From contig NZ_JARKMX010000008.1 of the NCBI RefSeq assembly GCF_029360705.1, forward strand, positions 3,402,202-3,466,201: a stretch of 64,000 bases of DNA. Direction: 5' to 3'. This document shows, in pieces, positions 31,662 through 39,573 of this stretch. Source of the stretch: Paraflavitalea pollutisoli. GTDB lineage: Bacteria > Bacteroidota > Bacteroidia > Chitinophagales > Chitinophagaceae. The position numbers and the translations under genes are program-made. Position 1 is the first letter of the stretch. Each line of letters starts with the position of its first letter. Under the pieces are notes generated by a model. The model did no database searches, was not told the DNA's origin, and was given only the letters and a program-made list of their open reading frames with translations.

Positions 31662-32435
31662 ATGAGACACAATTTTGAAAAGCATAAACAACACCGCATC
31701 GATAATGCCAAGCGCCAAGCCGACAAAAACAATAAGTTGTCCGACAGCCTGCACAAGCAGGCCAACAACATGCAGTCCTACATTCCCATGGGGCAACCTA
31801 TAATGGTCGGTCATCATTCGGAGCAAAGAGACCGCAACTACCGAAAGAAAATACAGAACAAATACGGCAAGGCTTTCAAAGTAAGGGACGCCGCACAGTA
31901 TTACAGCGACAAAGCAACCACCATCCAGAACAATAGCGCTATCTATAGTGATGATCCCACCGCCCTTGAACAGCGGCTGCAAAAACTGGCTGAGCTGCAG
32001 GCATGGCAGCAGTTCATGAAAGATGCCAACAGTTGCATCCGCAAGAAAGATAAAACAGCCTTCCTGCAGCTGCCCAGCGCTACAGAACAGCAGTGGAACG
32101 AGCTTACCAAGCCCGACCGGGTACATGGCTGTGGTTATCCCCGCTACAAACTTCAGTATAACAACGCCGAGATCAAACGCCAGCAACGACAAATTGCCTT
32201 CCTGCAGGACCAGTTCACCATGCCCGTACTGGATATTACCGTCAACGATATCCGGCTTCTGACTAACAAGGACGCCAACCGTATCCAACTGATCTTTCCC
32301 GGTAAGCCTTCTGAACAGATCCGCCAGCAGTTACGCAAAAATTCGTTTAAATGGAGCCCAACACAAGGCGCCTGGCAACGCCACCTGTCACCTGAAGCGG
32401 TCCGCATTGCCACCCACCTGCTGAACACTTTCTGA
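31662..32435 (+). CDS. DUF3560-like ICE protein
   Basis: In this 257-residue protein, residues 40-60 (MGQPIMVGHHSEQRDRNYR) give the DUF3560 signature GxPI.VGHHSE.r.R, preceded by a helical stretch with many Lys/Asn (residues 1-39) and followed by a coiled region with AEK-like DKATTIQNNSAIY. The C-terminal part contains IQLIFPGKPSEQIRQQLRKN and FKWSPTQGAWQRHLS, a pattern found in other mobile-element proteins where F.WS...W.R marks a second small domain. DUF3560 proteins are common on plasmids and ICEs; the function is unknown. It is followed by a terminator hairpin. Confidence 0.85.
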   Translation: MRHNFEKHKQHRIDNAKRQADKNNKLSDSLHKQANNMQSYIPMGQPIMVGHHSEQRDRNYRKKIQNKYGKAFKVRDAAQYYSDKATTIQNNSAIYSDDPTALEQRLQKLAELQAWQQFMKDANSCIRKKDKTAFLQLPSATEQQWNELTKPDRVHGCGYPRYKLQYNNAEIKRQQRQIAFLQDQFTMPVLDITVNDIRLLTNKDANRIQLIFPGKPSEQIRQQLRKNSFKWSPTQGAWQRHLSPEAVRIATHLLNTF

Positions 32436-32444
32436 TCATTCATT

Positions 32445-32478
32445 GAGCCGGGAATATCCGCCCGGCTCCTTATTCTTT
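32445..32478 (+). terminator. Intrinsic terminator after the DUF3560 gene
   Basis: GAGCCGGG and CCCGGCTC form an 8-pair stem with an 8-base loop, followed by CTTATTCTTT. It begins 9 bases after the stop at 32435. Confidence 0.75.
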
Positions 32479-32497
32479 CACACTACTTTTTTGCACC

Positions 32498-32809
32498 ATG
32501 CCCACCAATGATATCGCCGCCGTTCTTCACAGATGCCAACAGCAGATGAAAACCAGCTATCCCGGAGCGCTGGTACTGATCGGTCAGCCAGGCGCCTACA
32601 TCGCCCTGCAGAAAGATGCTGTTTTTATCGCTGCCCTGTTATCGCTGCCCCTGCGGGAGCCAACCGAACGCATCCCCGAAACACATGTGGTATTTCCCGC
32701 CGATGCACTGCAAACCTACTTGCCACGCATTGCCCTGCAGGCATTGGTAGTTGTCGCAGAGGAAGTGCAGCCCGAACCGGGCCAGCCCCACCAGCTGGCT
32801 TTGTTCTGA
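32498..32809 (+). CDS. Free-standing MutS-domain-I-like protein
   Basis: The pattern of this 103-residue protein resembles the N-terminal mismatch-recognition domain of MutS. YPGALVLIGQPGAYIALQKD corresponds to the FRxGDFYE...DA region, FIAALLSLPL to AA..LgI.L, and VVFPADALQTYLPRIALQAL followed by VVVAEEVQP to FP..al..YL..Lv..Gy.VAi.eQ. The phenylalanine and glutamate that contact mispairs are replaced (GAYIA). No ATPase domain follows, so it would be a stand-alone fold, perhaps a DNA-structure-binding accessory of the ICE. The relation to MutS is inference from pattern. It is followed by a very strong hairpin. Confidence 0.6.
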   Translation: MPTNDIAAVLHRCQQQMKTSYPGALVLIGQPGAYIALQKDAVFIAALLSLPLREPTERIPETHVVFPADALQTYLPRIALQALVVVAEEVQPEPGQPHQLALF

Positions 32810-32817
32810 AGTCGGGT

Positions 32818-32851
32818 AAAAAAGCTGCCGCCCTTCAGGGGGCGGCAGCTT
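32818..32851. terminator. Strong hairpin ending the accessory cluster
   Basis: AAGCTGCCGCCC pairs with GGGCGGCAGCTT (12 pairs) around TTCAGG. An A-run precedes the left arm, so in leftward transcription the stem is followed by six T; rightward there is no T-run. It begins 9 bases after the stop at 32809 and may work as a bidirectional block. Confidence 0.75.
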
Positions 32852-33085
32852 GCGATCAGCGAATGGCCGTTAATGGATGCGAGAACCACAGCAAAGCTGG
32901 AAATAACCTATATTGCAGGACGATTCCTGACAGTATCTGGGCGTGAGAAAGCCAGGCATTGTCAACAAGGAATCCAGCCTGCTTTTAGCTACATGCAGAT
33001 CATAATGATCTTTGTCTGCATCCGCTGTCTTCCCTGTTGTTCATAACCGGGTTCAATTTTATTTTTTAATTGAAACCTTCTTTAC

Positions 33086-33553
33086 ATGAACAACTCCATC
33101 AGTCCTCCCCTTGCATCGGGGCATTTCAACGAAAGAATGTACATCGATGCTGTGATGTCTTTTGCCAAGATCCGTAATGGCCTCAATGACATTTCCCGCA
33201 ACCTCATTTATCAATTACCAAGCGCCGCAGGTCCCTGGACTTTTCCCTCCGGTTACCACCTGACGGCCTATGCACTCGAACACATCCTGAAGCGACACTA
33301 TGCTCCCTTTGATCGATCGGTTGCGACCAGTAAATTCACCATCCCGCTATTAGAAATTACTGCACTGCTCCGACAGGCATACCAGGAGCCCGCGCAGCCT
33401 ATTGTTAAGGTCGCCAGCTATGAACGTACCCTGGATACGGGCCGTATTATCGGACGCGACCAGCAGGGACAGGAGAGCTCCATCATCAGGGTCGTGATCG
33501 ATCGAACCGGATGGATCAAAACAGCCTATCCGATCCCCAACGCTATCTACTAA
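33086..33553 (+). CDS. Putative RNase-toxin-like protein (EndoU/ColE5/RelE-like fold)
   Basis: This protein has 155 residues. The second half has YHLTAYALEHILKRHYAPFD (H66, R70, H71) and ends with TGRIIGRDQQGQES followed by IIRVVIDRTGWIKTAYPIPN. The order H..xxRH, a basic/acidic mid-section, then I.VV.D..G.I.TAYP, is what is seen in the barnase-EndoU-ColicinE5/RelE-like RNase superfamily, used as toxins in phages, polymorphic toxins and mobile elements. The N-terminal 50 residues are helical, without a secretion marker. Assignment is by pattern only. The next gene, 17 bases on, could be its partner but does not resemble a known immunity protein. Confidence 0.55.
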   Translation: MNNSISPPLASGHFNERMYIDAVMSFAKIRNGLNDISRNLIYQLPSAAGPWTFPSGYHLTAYALEHILKRHYAPFDRSVATSKFTIPLLEITALLRQAYQEPAQPIVKVASYERTLDTGRIIGRDQQGQESSIIRVVIDRTGWIKTAYPIPNAIY

Positions 33554-33570
33554 TTACTCAAACATGTGCC

Positions 33571-33915
33571 ATGGAAAAGTCTCAGGATCCCGTACCAGCA
33601 TACCACCAGCAGTTTATTACTGATTTGCGCAACCACGATGCTACCGCCATCAACTACTTGCAGGGCTGTTATATCTGTCCCCTCATCTTTATCCTGTTGC
33701 CCGCCACCAACAGTTTCCCGGAAGCCTTTCAGATTGTGATCAAAACCTTTAACATTGCCAGGGATCGCATCGGCGAGTACATTGATGAGCCAACCAATAG
33801 CATTTACATGTGGCTGCTGCGCTTGATGACAGATTATCTGGGAGAGACGCCCGGCAAGGAACAGTACCAAACCTACCTGTTGAAGTTGGTCGGCAAAACA
33901 CAACCGCCTTACTAG
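33571..33915 (+). CDS. Small protein with a sigma-70 region-2-like pattern
   Basis: ATG at 33571 gives 114 residues; an upstream in-frame ATG at 33511 lies inside the previous gene and is less likely. ITDLRNHDATAINYLQGCYI followed by PLIFILLPATNSFPEAFQIV and YMWLLRLMTDYLGE resembles region 2 of ECF sigma factors (D..A...LY..Y...L...........AF..V...........WL...). The core aromatic and acidic residues that melt promoters are not obvious, and no region 4 follows. It may be a partial sigma-like relic or a regulator of the RNase-like gene before it. It converges on the leftward gene at 33912 with a 4-base overlap. Confidence 0.5.
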   Translation: MEKSQDPVPAYHQQFITDLRNHDATAINYLQGCYICPLIFILLPATNSFPEAFQIVIKTFNIARDRIGEYIDEPTNSIYMWLLRLMTDYLGETPGKEQYQTYLLKLVGKTQPPY

Positions 33916-34250
33916 ATCTCCGTAATGTCTTTTAAGGCCAGTTTGCCCCTTGCAGTCAACCCCGTCAGTAAACGATAGCTGCAGCCCACCGGGCAGCGGA
34001 AGAAATCAACAGTACCCCTACCAACGCGGTAACTCCCGGTTGCGGACAGGTATACCGACAGCTGGATCTGCTTGCCTGTCACTGTAAGCGTGAAATACCC
34101 GTTTATCGCCAGTACCTTGTCCGCCCACATCTTAAAATCAAGGACGGCAACCAGCCATCCACCCGGAAGCTGTCCCGGCAGGTAGTCATACTGCCGGGGC
34201 AGGTATCCTTTTTCCTTCGCCTGCTTCCAGGTCAATACACTAGGCGTCAC
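33912..34250 (-). CDS. Unknown ICE protein, 112 residues
   Basis: No family recognised. The start is a GTG at 34250 whose GTGA overlaps the TGA of the upstream gene, indicating translational coupling. It is a mixed beta protein: PGGWLVAVLDFKMWADKVLA, INGYFTLTVTGKQIQLSVYL, then VDFFRCPVGCSYRLLTGLTA with a CPVGC pair. It forms a two-gene leftward unit with the next entry, opposite in direction to the flanking ICE genes. Confidence 0.6.
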   Translation of the reverse strand: MTPSVLTWKQAKEKGYLPRQYDYLPGQLPGGWLVAVLDFKMWADKVLAINGYFTLTVTGKQIQLSVYLSATGSYRVGRGTVDFFRCPVGCSYRLLTGLTARGKLALKDITEI

Positions 34251-34543
34251 GACGGCTGTTTGGAAAGCAGTGAATTGATCCGTTCGCTCATTTCTTTTAG
34301 CCCCGCTTTCTGCAACAGTTCCCCATTGACTTCCGCCAGATCATGCAACAACTGATCATCTACCATTGCCAGCAAACCGGTTTTATCGCCTTCCCCTTTA
34401 GCAGCCATCCCAGCTTCAATAATTCTTGTCAGCACCAGTACCGCTTTTCGAGGTAGGTTTAAACCAATCTTTACATGCTCACTCATCCCCGGAGAAGCCA
34501 GCATCATTTCATACACCATCGCAACATCTTTCTGATTAAGCAT
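34247..34543 (-). CDS. Unknown ICE protein, 98 residues
   Basis: ATG at 34543 (MLNQKDVAMVYEMMLASPGM) is preferred over the GTG two codons before it. The protein is helical and acidic (VLVLTRIIEAGMAAKGEGDK, LLHDLAEVNGELLQKAGLKE). No family name recognised; it looks like the short helical proteins next to the primase gene in Bacteroidetes ICEs. Its TGA overlaps the GTG of the next leftward gene by 4 bases. The primase gene diverges from it across a 165-base gap. Confidence 0.6.
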   Translation of the reverse strand: MLNQKDVAMVYEMMLASPGMSEHVKIGLNLPRKAVLVLTRIIEAGMAAKGEGDKTGLLAMVDDQLLHDLAEVNGELLQKAGLKEMSERINSLLSKQPS

Positions 34544-34708
34544 ACACACTTTCTTTGATTGTGATAAAATAATTATGCAGTAAAAATACAGGTCGCCCGC
34601 ACTCGCCGGTTATTTCACCTGTATCCTTATTGGGACAGGCAGCCCCCGACCCTGGCCGCTTTCATAGCTTCGTACCAGCACCCAATTGTTGATTTGAAAC
34701 TGTGTAGT

Positions 34709-35587
34709 ATGAATATCCGGGAAGCAAAACAATTAGACCTCGTTGATTACCTCACCAGGCTGGGCTACAAACCCCAAAGGATCTCCGGCCACCAGGTGTG
34801 GTATCATTCTCCGTTGCATGATGAAAAAACAGCCTCTTTTAAAGTGAACCGCTCGATGAACCGGTGGTATGATTTTGCAGAAGGAAAAGGGGGCAATCTG
34901 ATCGATTTCGGCGTAGCTTATCATAAATGCTCCGTCAGTGAATTCCTCCACTCGCTGGACGGCCCCGGCCACAAAACCATCCACCAACACCAGGCGCCAC
35001 TCAACAATACGCAGACAGGTGCAGATAGCATCAAGGTCAATACGGTAAAGCCTATCCAAGCGCTGCCCCTGATCAAATACCTGCGCGAACGCAGGATACC
35101 CCAGTCCCTGGCTCATCAACACTTGCAGGAGGTCCATTACTCCCTGCACAACAAAAACTATTATGCCCTCGGCTTCCGCAATGACCAGGGTGGTTATGAG
35201 CTGCGTAACCAATATGTAAAAGCAGCCAGTTCCCCCAAAGCCAGCACCTTCATTGATCAGGGCGCTTCCCGGCTGTCGGTTTTCGAGGGCTTTTTTGACT
35301 TCCTTTCCTACAAAGCCATTACAGATCCCGGGCAAAACGCAACTACCAATTTTCTCATCCTGAATTCTGCTTCCTTTTTCGAGCAGCAATTCCCCCGCAT
35401 GCAGCAATACGAGCAGGTTCATCTTTTCCTGGACAACGACAACACCGGTAACAAGATCACCGCACGCGCCCTGCAGATGGATCCACACAAATTCAAAGAT
35501 GAGCGCCAACTATACGCCCAGTACAATGACCTCAATGCCTGGTGCCAGCATCAGGGAAAGACTTTCAAGATGCAGCATAAGCCATGA
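34709..35587 (+). CDS. ICE DNA primase-like protein with CHC2-like and Toprim domains
   Basis: ATG at 34709 (MNIREAKQLDLVDYLTRLGY) gives 292 residues; a frame start 15 bases earlier is less likely. Residues 1-75 correspond to the CHC2 primase zinc-finger region (WYHSPLHDEKTASFKVNRSM, WYDFAEGKGGNLIDF), but the zinc cysteines are absent, as is usual in Bacteroidetes ICE homologues. Residues 185-285 form a Toprim domain with LSVFEGFFDFLSY (catalytic Glu) and HLFLDNDNTGN (DxD-type acids). It probably primes complementary-strand synthesis of the transferred DNA. It is followed after 13 bases by a hairpin and then the probable oriT. Confidence 0.87.
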   Translation: MNIREAKQLDLVDYLTRLGYKPQRISGHQVWYHSPLHDEKTASFKVNRSMNRWYDFAEGKGGNLIDFGVAYHKCSVSEFLHSLDGPGHKTIHQHQAPLNNTQTGADSIKVNTVKPIQALPLIKYLRERRIPQSLAHQHLQEVHYSLHNKNYYALGFRNDQGGYELRNQYVKAASSPKASTFIDQGASRLSVFEGFFDFLSYKAITDPGQNATTNFLILNSASFFEQQFPRMQQYEQVHLFLDNDNTGNKITARALQMDPHKFKDERQLYAQYNDLNAWCQHQGKTFKMQHKP

Positions 35588-35599
35588 TCTCCCTTCGCC

Positions 35600-35623
35600 A
35601 GCCCCGCTATGATCATCGGGGCT
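35600..35623 (+). terminator. Hairpin after the primase gene
   Basis: AGCCCCG (35600-35606) pairs with CGGGGCT (35617-35623) around a 10-base loop, followed by TCTGCTG. It lies 13 bases after the primase stop and has the same form as the hairpins after the accessory genes. Confidence 0.5.
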
Positions 35624-35709
35624 TCTGCTGCCAGTCTTGCTGATCAGGGCCCAATGGGGCAGGGCCAGGATGATCACCAAAACATAGAGGCCGACTGCTG
35701 CGCCTCGCC

Positions 35710-35776
35710 CGGCCAGATGTACCGTTGTCTGACGCCAACGGAATCTGGCCGCCACCCCTCCGAAGTCGGGGGCGGT
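35710..35776. other. Candidate origin of transfer (oriT): nested inverted repeats before mob genes
   Basis: CGGCCAGAT (35710-35718) and ATCTGGCCG (35743-35751) are perfect 9-base inverted repeats. Inside them CCGTTG (35722-35727) and CAACGG (35736-35741) pair around TCTGACGC, giving one long stem-loop. A second stem follows at 35749-35776 (CCGCC-A-CCC with GGGGGCGG). Both are within 120 bases upstream of the MobC-like and relaxase genes, where Bacteroidetes mobilisable elements carry oriT. A 63-codon frame at 35609-35800 spans them but looks non-coding. The nic position cannot be told from the sequence. Confidence 0.55.
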
Positions 35777-35829
35777 TTTAAAAAGCAGCTAATGAATTGA
35801 TTTTGAATCGTGTAAATGAAATAGTGCGT

Positions 35830-36222
35830 ATGAAACCAGACAAAGTATTGATGAACAGGCGGATCAATGTCCGCTTCACCGGTGAAGAGCACCAAAAGTT
35901 ACTGGAAAGAACAGCGAATACCACTTGCAGAAACCTCAGCGAATATGCCCGTAAAATGCTGCTGCAAAAGCCAATCAAAATACTCCATCGCAACCAGTCT
36001 CTCGATGAGTTGATGTCCCAGCTCATTGAACTGAAAAATGACCTCAACGCCATCGCCAATAATTATAACCAGGTAGTGCGAAAACTACATGTTCTGCAAA
36101 ATGTACCAGATCTCAAAAACTGGATACCGCAGCATGAAAATGCCATCCGAATCATGGCTTTGAAAGCCGATGCCATCAAGACACTCATTGCTCAAATATC
36201 TACGACATGGTTGCAATCGTAA
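35830..36222 (+). CDS. MobC-like relaxosome accessory protein
   Basis: ATG at 35830 (MKPDKVLMNRRINVRFTGEE) is preferred over one at 35797, giving 130 residues. The N-terminal part is a ribbon-helix-helix-type DNA-binding module (NRRINVRFTGEEHQKLLERT, then NLSEYARKMLL), and the rest is the helical MobC region (ELMSQLIELKNDLNAIANNY, NQVVRKL). In CTnDOT-type elements the equivalent protein is MobA. It would bind oriT directly upstream and load the relaxase. Its end overlaps the relaxase start by 16 bases. Confidence 0.88.
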   Translation: MKPDKVLMNRRINVRFTGEEHQKLLERTANTTCRNLSEYARKMLLQKPIKILHRNQSLDELMSQLIELKNDLNAIANNYNQVVRKLHVLQNVPDLKNWIPQHENAIRIMALKADAIKTLIAQISTTWLQS

Positions 36223-37529
36223 AACCAGGCAGGTCCCTGAGCAAAATTCTCAATTACAACGAGCATAAAACCAAGATCGTTGTGGATCCTGATAAGCAAA
36301 CCCGCGCTGCGGTACTTATCCATTCTTCCGGTTATGCCCAGGACACCGACCGGCTCAGTTTTACTGACAAACTTGGTACCCTGCAAAAGCTCACCGAGCT
36401 CAACGAACGGACCAAAGTAAACAGCATACATATAAGCCTCAACTTCCATCCCTCGGAAAAGGATCTACCGCAAGACCAGCTACGCGCCATCACTGAAACC
36501 TACATGCAAAAACTTGGCTTTGGTGATCAGCCCTACCTGGTTTACCAGCACCATGACAGTTCCCATCCTCACCTGCATATCGTCACCACCAATATACGTT
36601 ACAATGGAAAGCGCATCAAGCTGCACAATATCGGGCGCGATAAATCAGAAAAAGCGCGTCGTGCCGTAGAGCATCAGTTTGGCCTGGTCAAAGCCGATGA
36701 TCACCAGCGCAAACAGGCTTTCGACATCAAGCCGGTCAACGTCACCAGATTGCTGTATGGTAAGTCCCCTGAAACAGGTACCAAACGGGCCATTACCAAT
36801 GTACTCGACCAGGTATTACCGCAATACCGGTTCACTTCGCTTCCCGAACTGAATGCTGTTCTTAAAAACTACAATGTAGTTGCTCATCAGGGAGGTAAAG
36901 GCTCACGAACCTTTCAGCGCAATGGCCTCTACTACCAGGTATTGGGGCAAGACGGCAAACCGGCTGGGGTACCCATACCTGCCAGCGATTTTTATAACAA
37001 GCCTACCATGGCGCATCTGCAACAGCTATTTTCGGTCAACGAGCTGGAACGCCAGCCCTTCAAACGCCGCGTGAAAAACGCCATCGATCTGGCATTGCTC
37101 AAACAACCCACTCCCTCCATACAACAGCTGCAGGAACGTTTGCAAAAAGAGGGCATCCAACTCATGATGCGCCAGAACGATCAGGGCGTCATCTATGGCG
37201 CCACCTACATCGATCACCAGAAAAAGTGTGTATTCAACGGCAGCGATCTTGGCAAAGAATATAGCGCCAACCGGATCCAGCAGCGCTGCCAGGTAAGGGA
37301 GCGCCAATCAGAACAGTACACCCTCCAACAGCCCCCTGCTCAAACTCCCAAGCTACCAACGCAACAACGAACTGCTTACCAGCTACCCACCCAGCACATC
37401 ACTCAGCCACCCACCTCCACCGATTACACCCATTCCACCGACAAGCAACCTGCCACCGACCAGGGCAGCCTGCCAGCAGAACTGCGCACTGATCCACGCA
37501 AACGAAAAAGAAAAAAATTGAAACACTAA
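36207..37529 (+). CDS. Relaxase (MobP/MobB-type mobilisation nuclease)
   Basis: This protein has 440 residues. The N-terminal 200 residues form the relaxase domain, with the metal-binding three-histidine motif in HHDSSHPHLHIVTTN (H116, H120, H122, H124), the strand VNSIHISLNFHPSEKDL, and MVAIVKPGRSLSKILNYNEH at the start, where Tyr17 is a candidate for the nicking tyrosine. A central region (RAITNVLDQVLPQYRFTSLP) follows, and the C-terminus is long, Pro/Gln/Thr-rich and disordered, ending in a basic tail RKRKRKKLKH. It nicks oriT and leads the strand into the recipient. In CTnDOT naming this is MobB. It overlaps mobC and is followed after 11 bases by the coupling protein. Confidence 0.93.
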   Translation: MVAIVKPGRSLSKILNYNEHKTKIVVDPDKQTRAAVLIHSSGYAQDTDRLSFTDKLGTLQKLTELNERTKVNSIHISLNFHPSEKDLPQDQLRAITETYMQKLGFGDQPYLVYQHHDSSHPHLHIVTTNIRYNGKRIKLHNIGRDKSEKARRAVEHQFGLVKADDHQRKQAFDIKPVNVTRLLYGKSPETGTKRAITNVLDQVLPQYRFTSLPELNAVLKNYNVVAHQGGKGSRTFQRNGLYYQVLGQDGKPAGVPIPASDFYNKPTMAHLQQLFSVNELERQPFKRRVKNAIDLALLKQPTPSIQQLQERLQKEGIQLMMRQNDQGVIYGATYIDHQKKCVFNGSDLGKEYSANRIQQRCQVRERQSEQYTLQQPPAQTPKLPTQQRTAYQLPTQHITQPPTSTDYTHSTDKQPATDQGSLPAELRTDPRKRKRKKLKH

Positions 37530-37540
37530 ATCCATGATAT

Positions 37541-39520
37541 ATGTTACGCACCGGAGAGAACGAACATGGGCTGAAAAAAGTAACAGACCTTACCCGTTGG
37601 ATTGCGCTGGCTATCCTGTTTATTCATTACTATTATTATTGCTACACGGCCTTCCGGCAATGGGGTTTCACTGCTCCGCTGGGAGATCAATTGCTGGCTA
37701 AGGTGGCTACCACGGGGCTACTCAACGGATTCAATTATTCCAAGACCCTGGCACTGCTGTGTCTGCTGCTGTCATTACTGGGCGTACGCGGTCGCAAAAA
37801 TGAAAAAGCCAATCACCGCACGGGTATCGCGTACCTGATCTCTGGGCTGGTCGTGTATTACGCTTCCGGCTTCCTGTTCTGGTGGCCCCCCATGGCGCCC
37901 GACTGGCTTGCCATCACCTATATCGCCATCAGCATAACAGGACTGCTTTTGGTGATCACCGGAGGCACTACGATTTCCCGCAGCATCAAACAGCGGCTGC
38001 GTAACCAGGTCTTTGCCGATGAAGGGTTTCCACAGGAAGAAAGGCTGCTAACGGATCGCTACTCGCTCAACCTGCCTGCTATCTATACCTATAAAGGCCG
38101 GGAAAGAAATTCATACATTTCTTTTCTCAATGCCAGGAGAAGCATACTTTGTATGGGCTCGGCCGGAAGTGGCAAGAGCTATTTTGTCGTAGAAAATCTC
38201 ATACGCCAGCTGATAGCTAAAAAGCAGGCTATGCTGGTATTCGATCAGAAATTTCCGGAGCTTTCACTGCTTACCTATAACCACTTTCTCCGCCATCAAA
38301 AAGATTACCCTCCCGGCACTACTTTCCGCTGCATCAACTTTTCCCAACTTGAACTTTCCTACCGCTGCAACCCGATCAACCCGGCAACGCTTCCAGACCT
38401 GTCCAGTGCCATAGATGCCAGTAAATCGTTGCTTTTCTCTATGAACAAGACCTGGCCAGGCCGTCAGGGTGAATTTTTTGTCGAGTCACCAGTTAATCTA
38501 TTGGCTGCTGTGATCGGCTTTTTGCGCCGGTTTGAAGATGGCCTCTACTGCACCTTACCCCACGCCATAGAATTGATCCATCAGCCATACGATAAGCTCT
38601 TTACGATACTGCAGACAGAAACGGAGATCAGGACCCTGATCAATCCCTTCGTCCAGGCATACGAAGACGGTGAACTGGAAACCCTCAACTCTCAGATGGC
38701 TTCCGTCAAAATACCACTTGGCCGTATATCGTCGCCTGAGCTGTATTATATCCTATCGGGAGATGATTTCTCCCTTCACCTCAACCACCCGGATCACCCC
38801 ACCGTGCTATGCCTGGGCAACAACCCGCAGATCCATGAAGCGCTGGCCCCGATCATGTCCCTGTACATTGACCGGATCAACAAGATCGTCAACCGACCTA
38901 ACCAGTATGACCTGGGACAAGTAATAGATGAGTTCGGCAGCATCAGGGCAACCAGTGTAATGAGCACAATCCAGACCGGCAGGAGCAATAACATTACTAC
39001 CATTATTGCCGTGCAAGATTATAGCATGCTGAAGACCATCTATTCCCGGGAGGAAGCGGAAACGATCTTCAATATTGCCGGTAATATAATCAGCGGACAG
39101 GTTAGCGGCGAAACAGCCAGGTTGCTCAGTGAACGATTTGCCAAAACATTCCAGGACCGCGAAAGCATTTCCATCAACAGCGGCGACACTTCCATATCCC
39201 GGTCCAAACAGCTAGAGCAATCAGTACCCCCCAGCACGATATCCAACCTGTCGAGCGGGGAATTTGTGGGGGTCATGGCCGACAATCCAGACCAGCCCAT
39301 CCGATACAAATCCTTCCATTCACGGATCATCAATAATCATGCAGCCATTAAAAAAGAAAAAGAAGGCTATGAGCCGCTGCCAGTGGTTGGAAAAGGGACC
39401 AGGGAAATCGTCTACAAAAATTTCCTTGCCATCAAACAAAGTGCGCAGGATATCATCGATGCGGTATTGGAAGATATTTTAAATGATCCGGCTAAGGAGA
39501 GTTTGATCGTAAAAAAATAG
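37541..39520 (+). CDS. Type IV coupling protein (VirD4/TraD-like, YWFCY type; MobC of CTnDOT)
   Basis: This 659-residue protein has an N-terminal membrane region of about 150 residues with several hydrophobic helices, starting with WIALAILFIHYYYYCYTAFR, the YWFCY domain typical of Bacteroidetes coupling proteins. The cytoplasmic ATPase has Walker A GSAGSGKS at 206-213 and Walker B VIDEFGSI around D463-E464, plus FDQKFPELS and ETARLLSERFAKTF. It hexamerises at the inner membrane and feeds the relaxase-bound strand to the TraG/TraE channel encoded at the left of the window. It is the last gene of the mobilisation operon; the next gene, abiV-like, has a 53-base gap. Confidence 0.93.
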   Translation: MLRTGENEHGLKKVTDLTRWIALAILFIHYYYYCYTAFRQWGFTAPLGDQLLAKVATTGLLNGFNYSKTLALLCLLLSLLGVRGRKNEKANHRTGIAYLISGLVVYYASGFLFWWPPMAPDWLAITYIAISITGLLLVITGGTTISRSIKQRLRNQVFADEGFPQEERLLTDRYSLNLPAIYTYKGRERNSYISFLNARRSILCMGSAGSGKSYFVVENLIRQLIAKKQAMLVFDQKFPELSLLTYNHFLRHQKDYPPGTTFRCINFSQLELSYRCNPINPATLPDLSSAIDASKSLLFSMNKTWPGRQGEFFVESPVNLLAAVIGFLRRFEDGLYCTLPHAIELIHQPYDKLFTILQTETEIRTLINPFVQAYEDGELETLNSQMASVKIPLGRISSPELYYILSGDDFSLHLNHPDHPTVLCLGNNPQIHEALAPIMSLYIDRINKIVNRPNQYDLGQVIDEFGSIRATSVMSTIQTGRSNNITTIIAVQDYSMLKTIYSREEAETIFNIAGNIISGQVSGETARLLSERFAKTFQDRESISINSGDTSISRSKQLEQSVPPSTISNLSSGEFVGVMADNPDQPIRYKSFHSRIINNHAAIKKEKEGYEPLPVVGKGTREIVYKNFLAIKQSAQDIIDAVLEDILNDPAKESLIVKK

Positions 39521-39573
39521 CATGCAACTGCATCCCTTTTTTCGTACCTTAATCTATACACTCAATTTCTTTG

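Noticed and set aside
35609-35800. 63-codon rightward frame between primase and mobC
   Set aside because: It spans the nested inverted repeats of the probable oriT and a hairpin; composition does not look coding.
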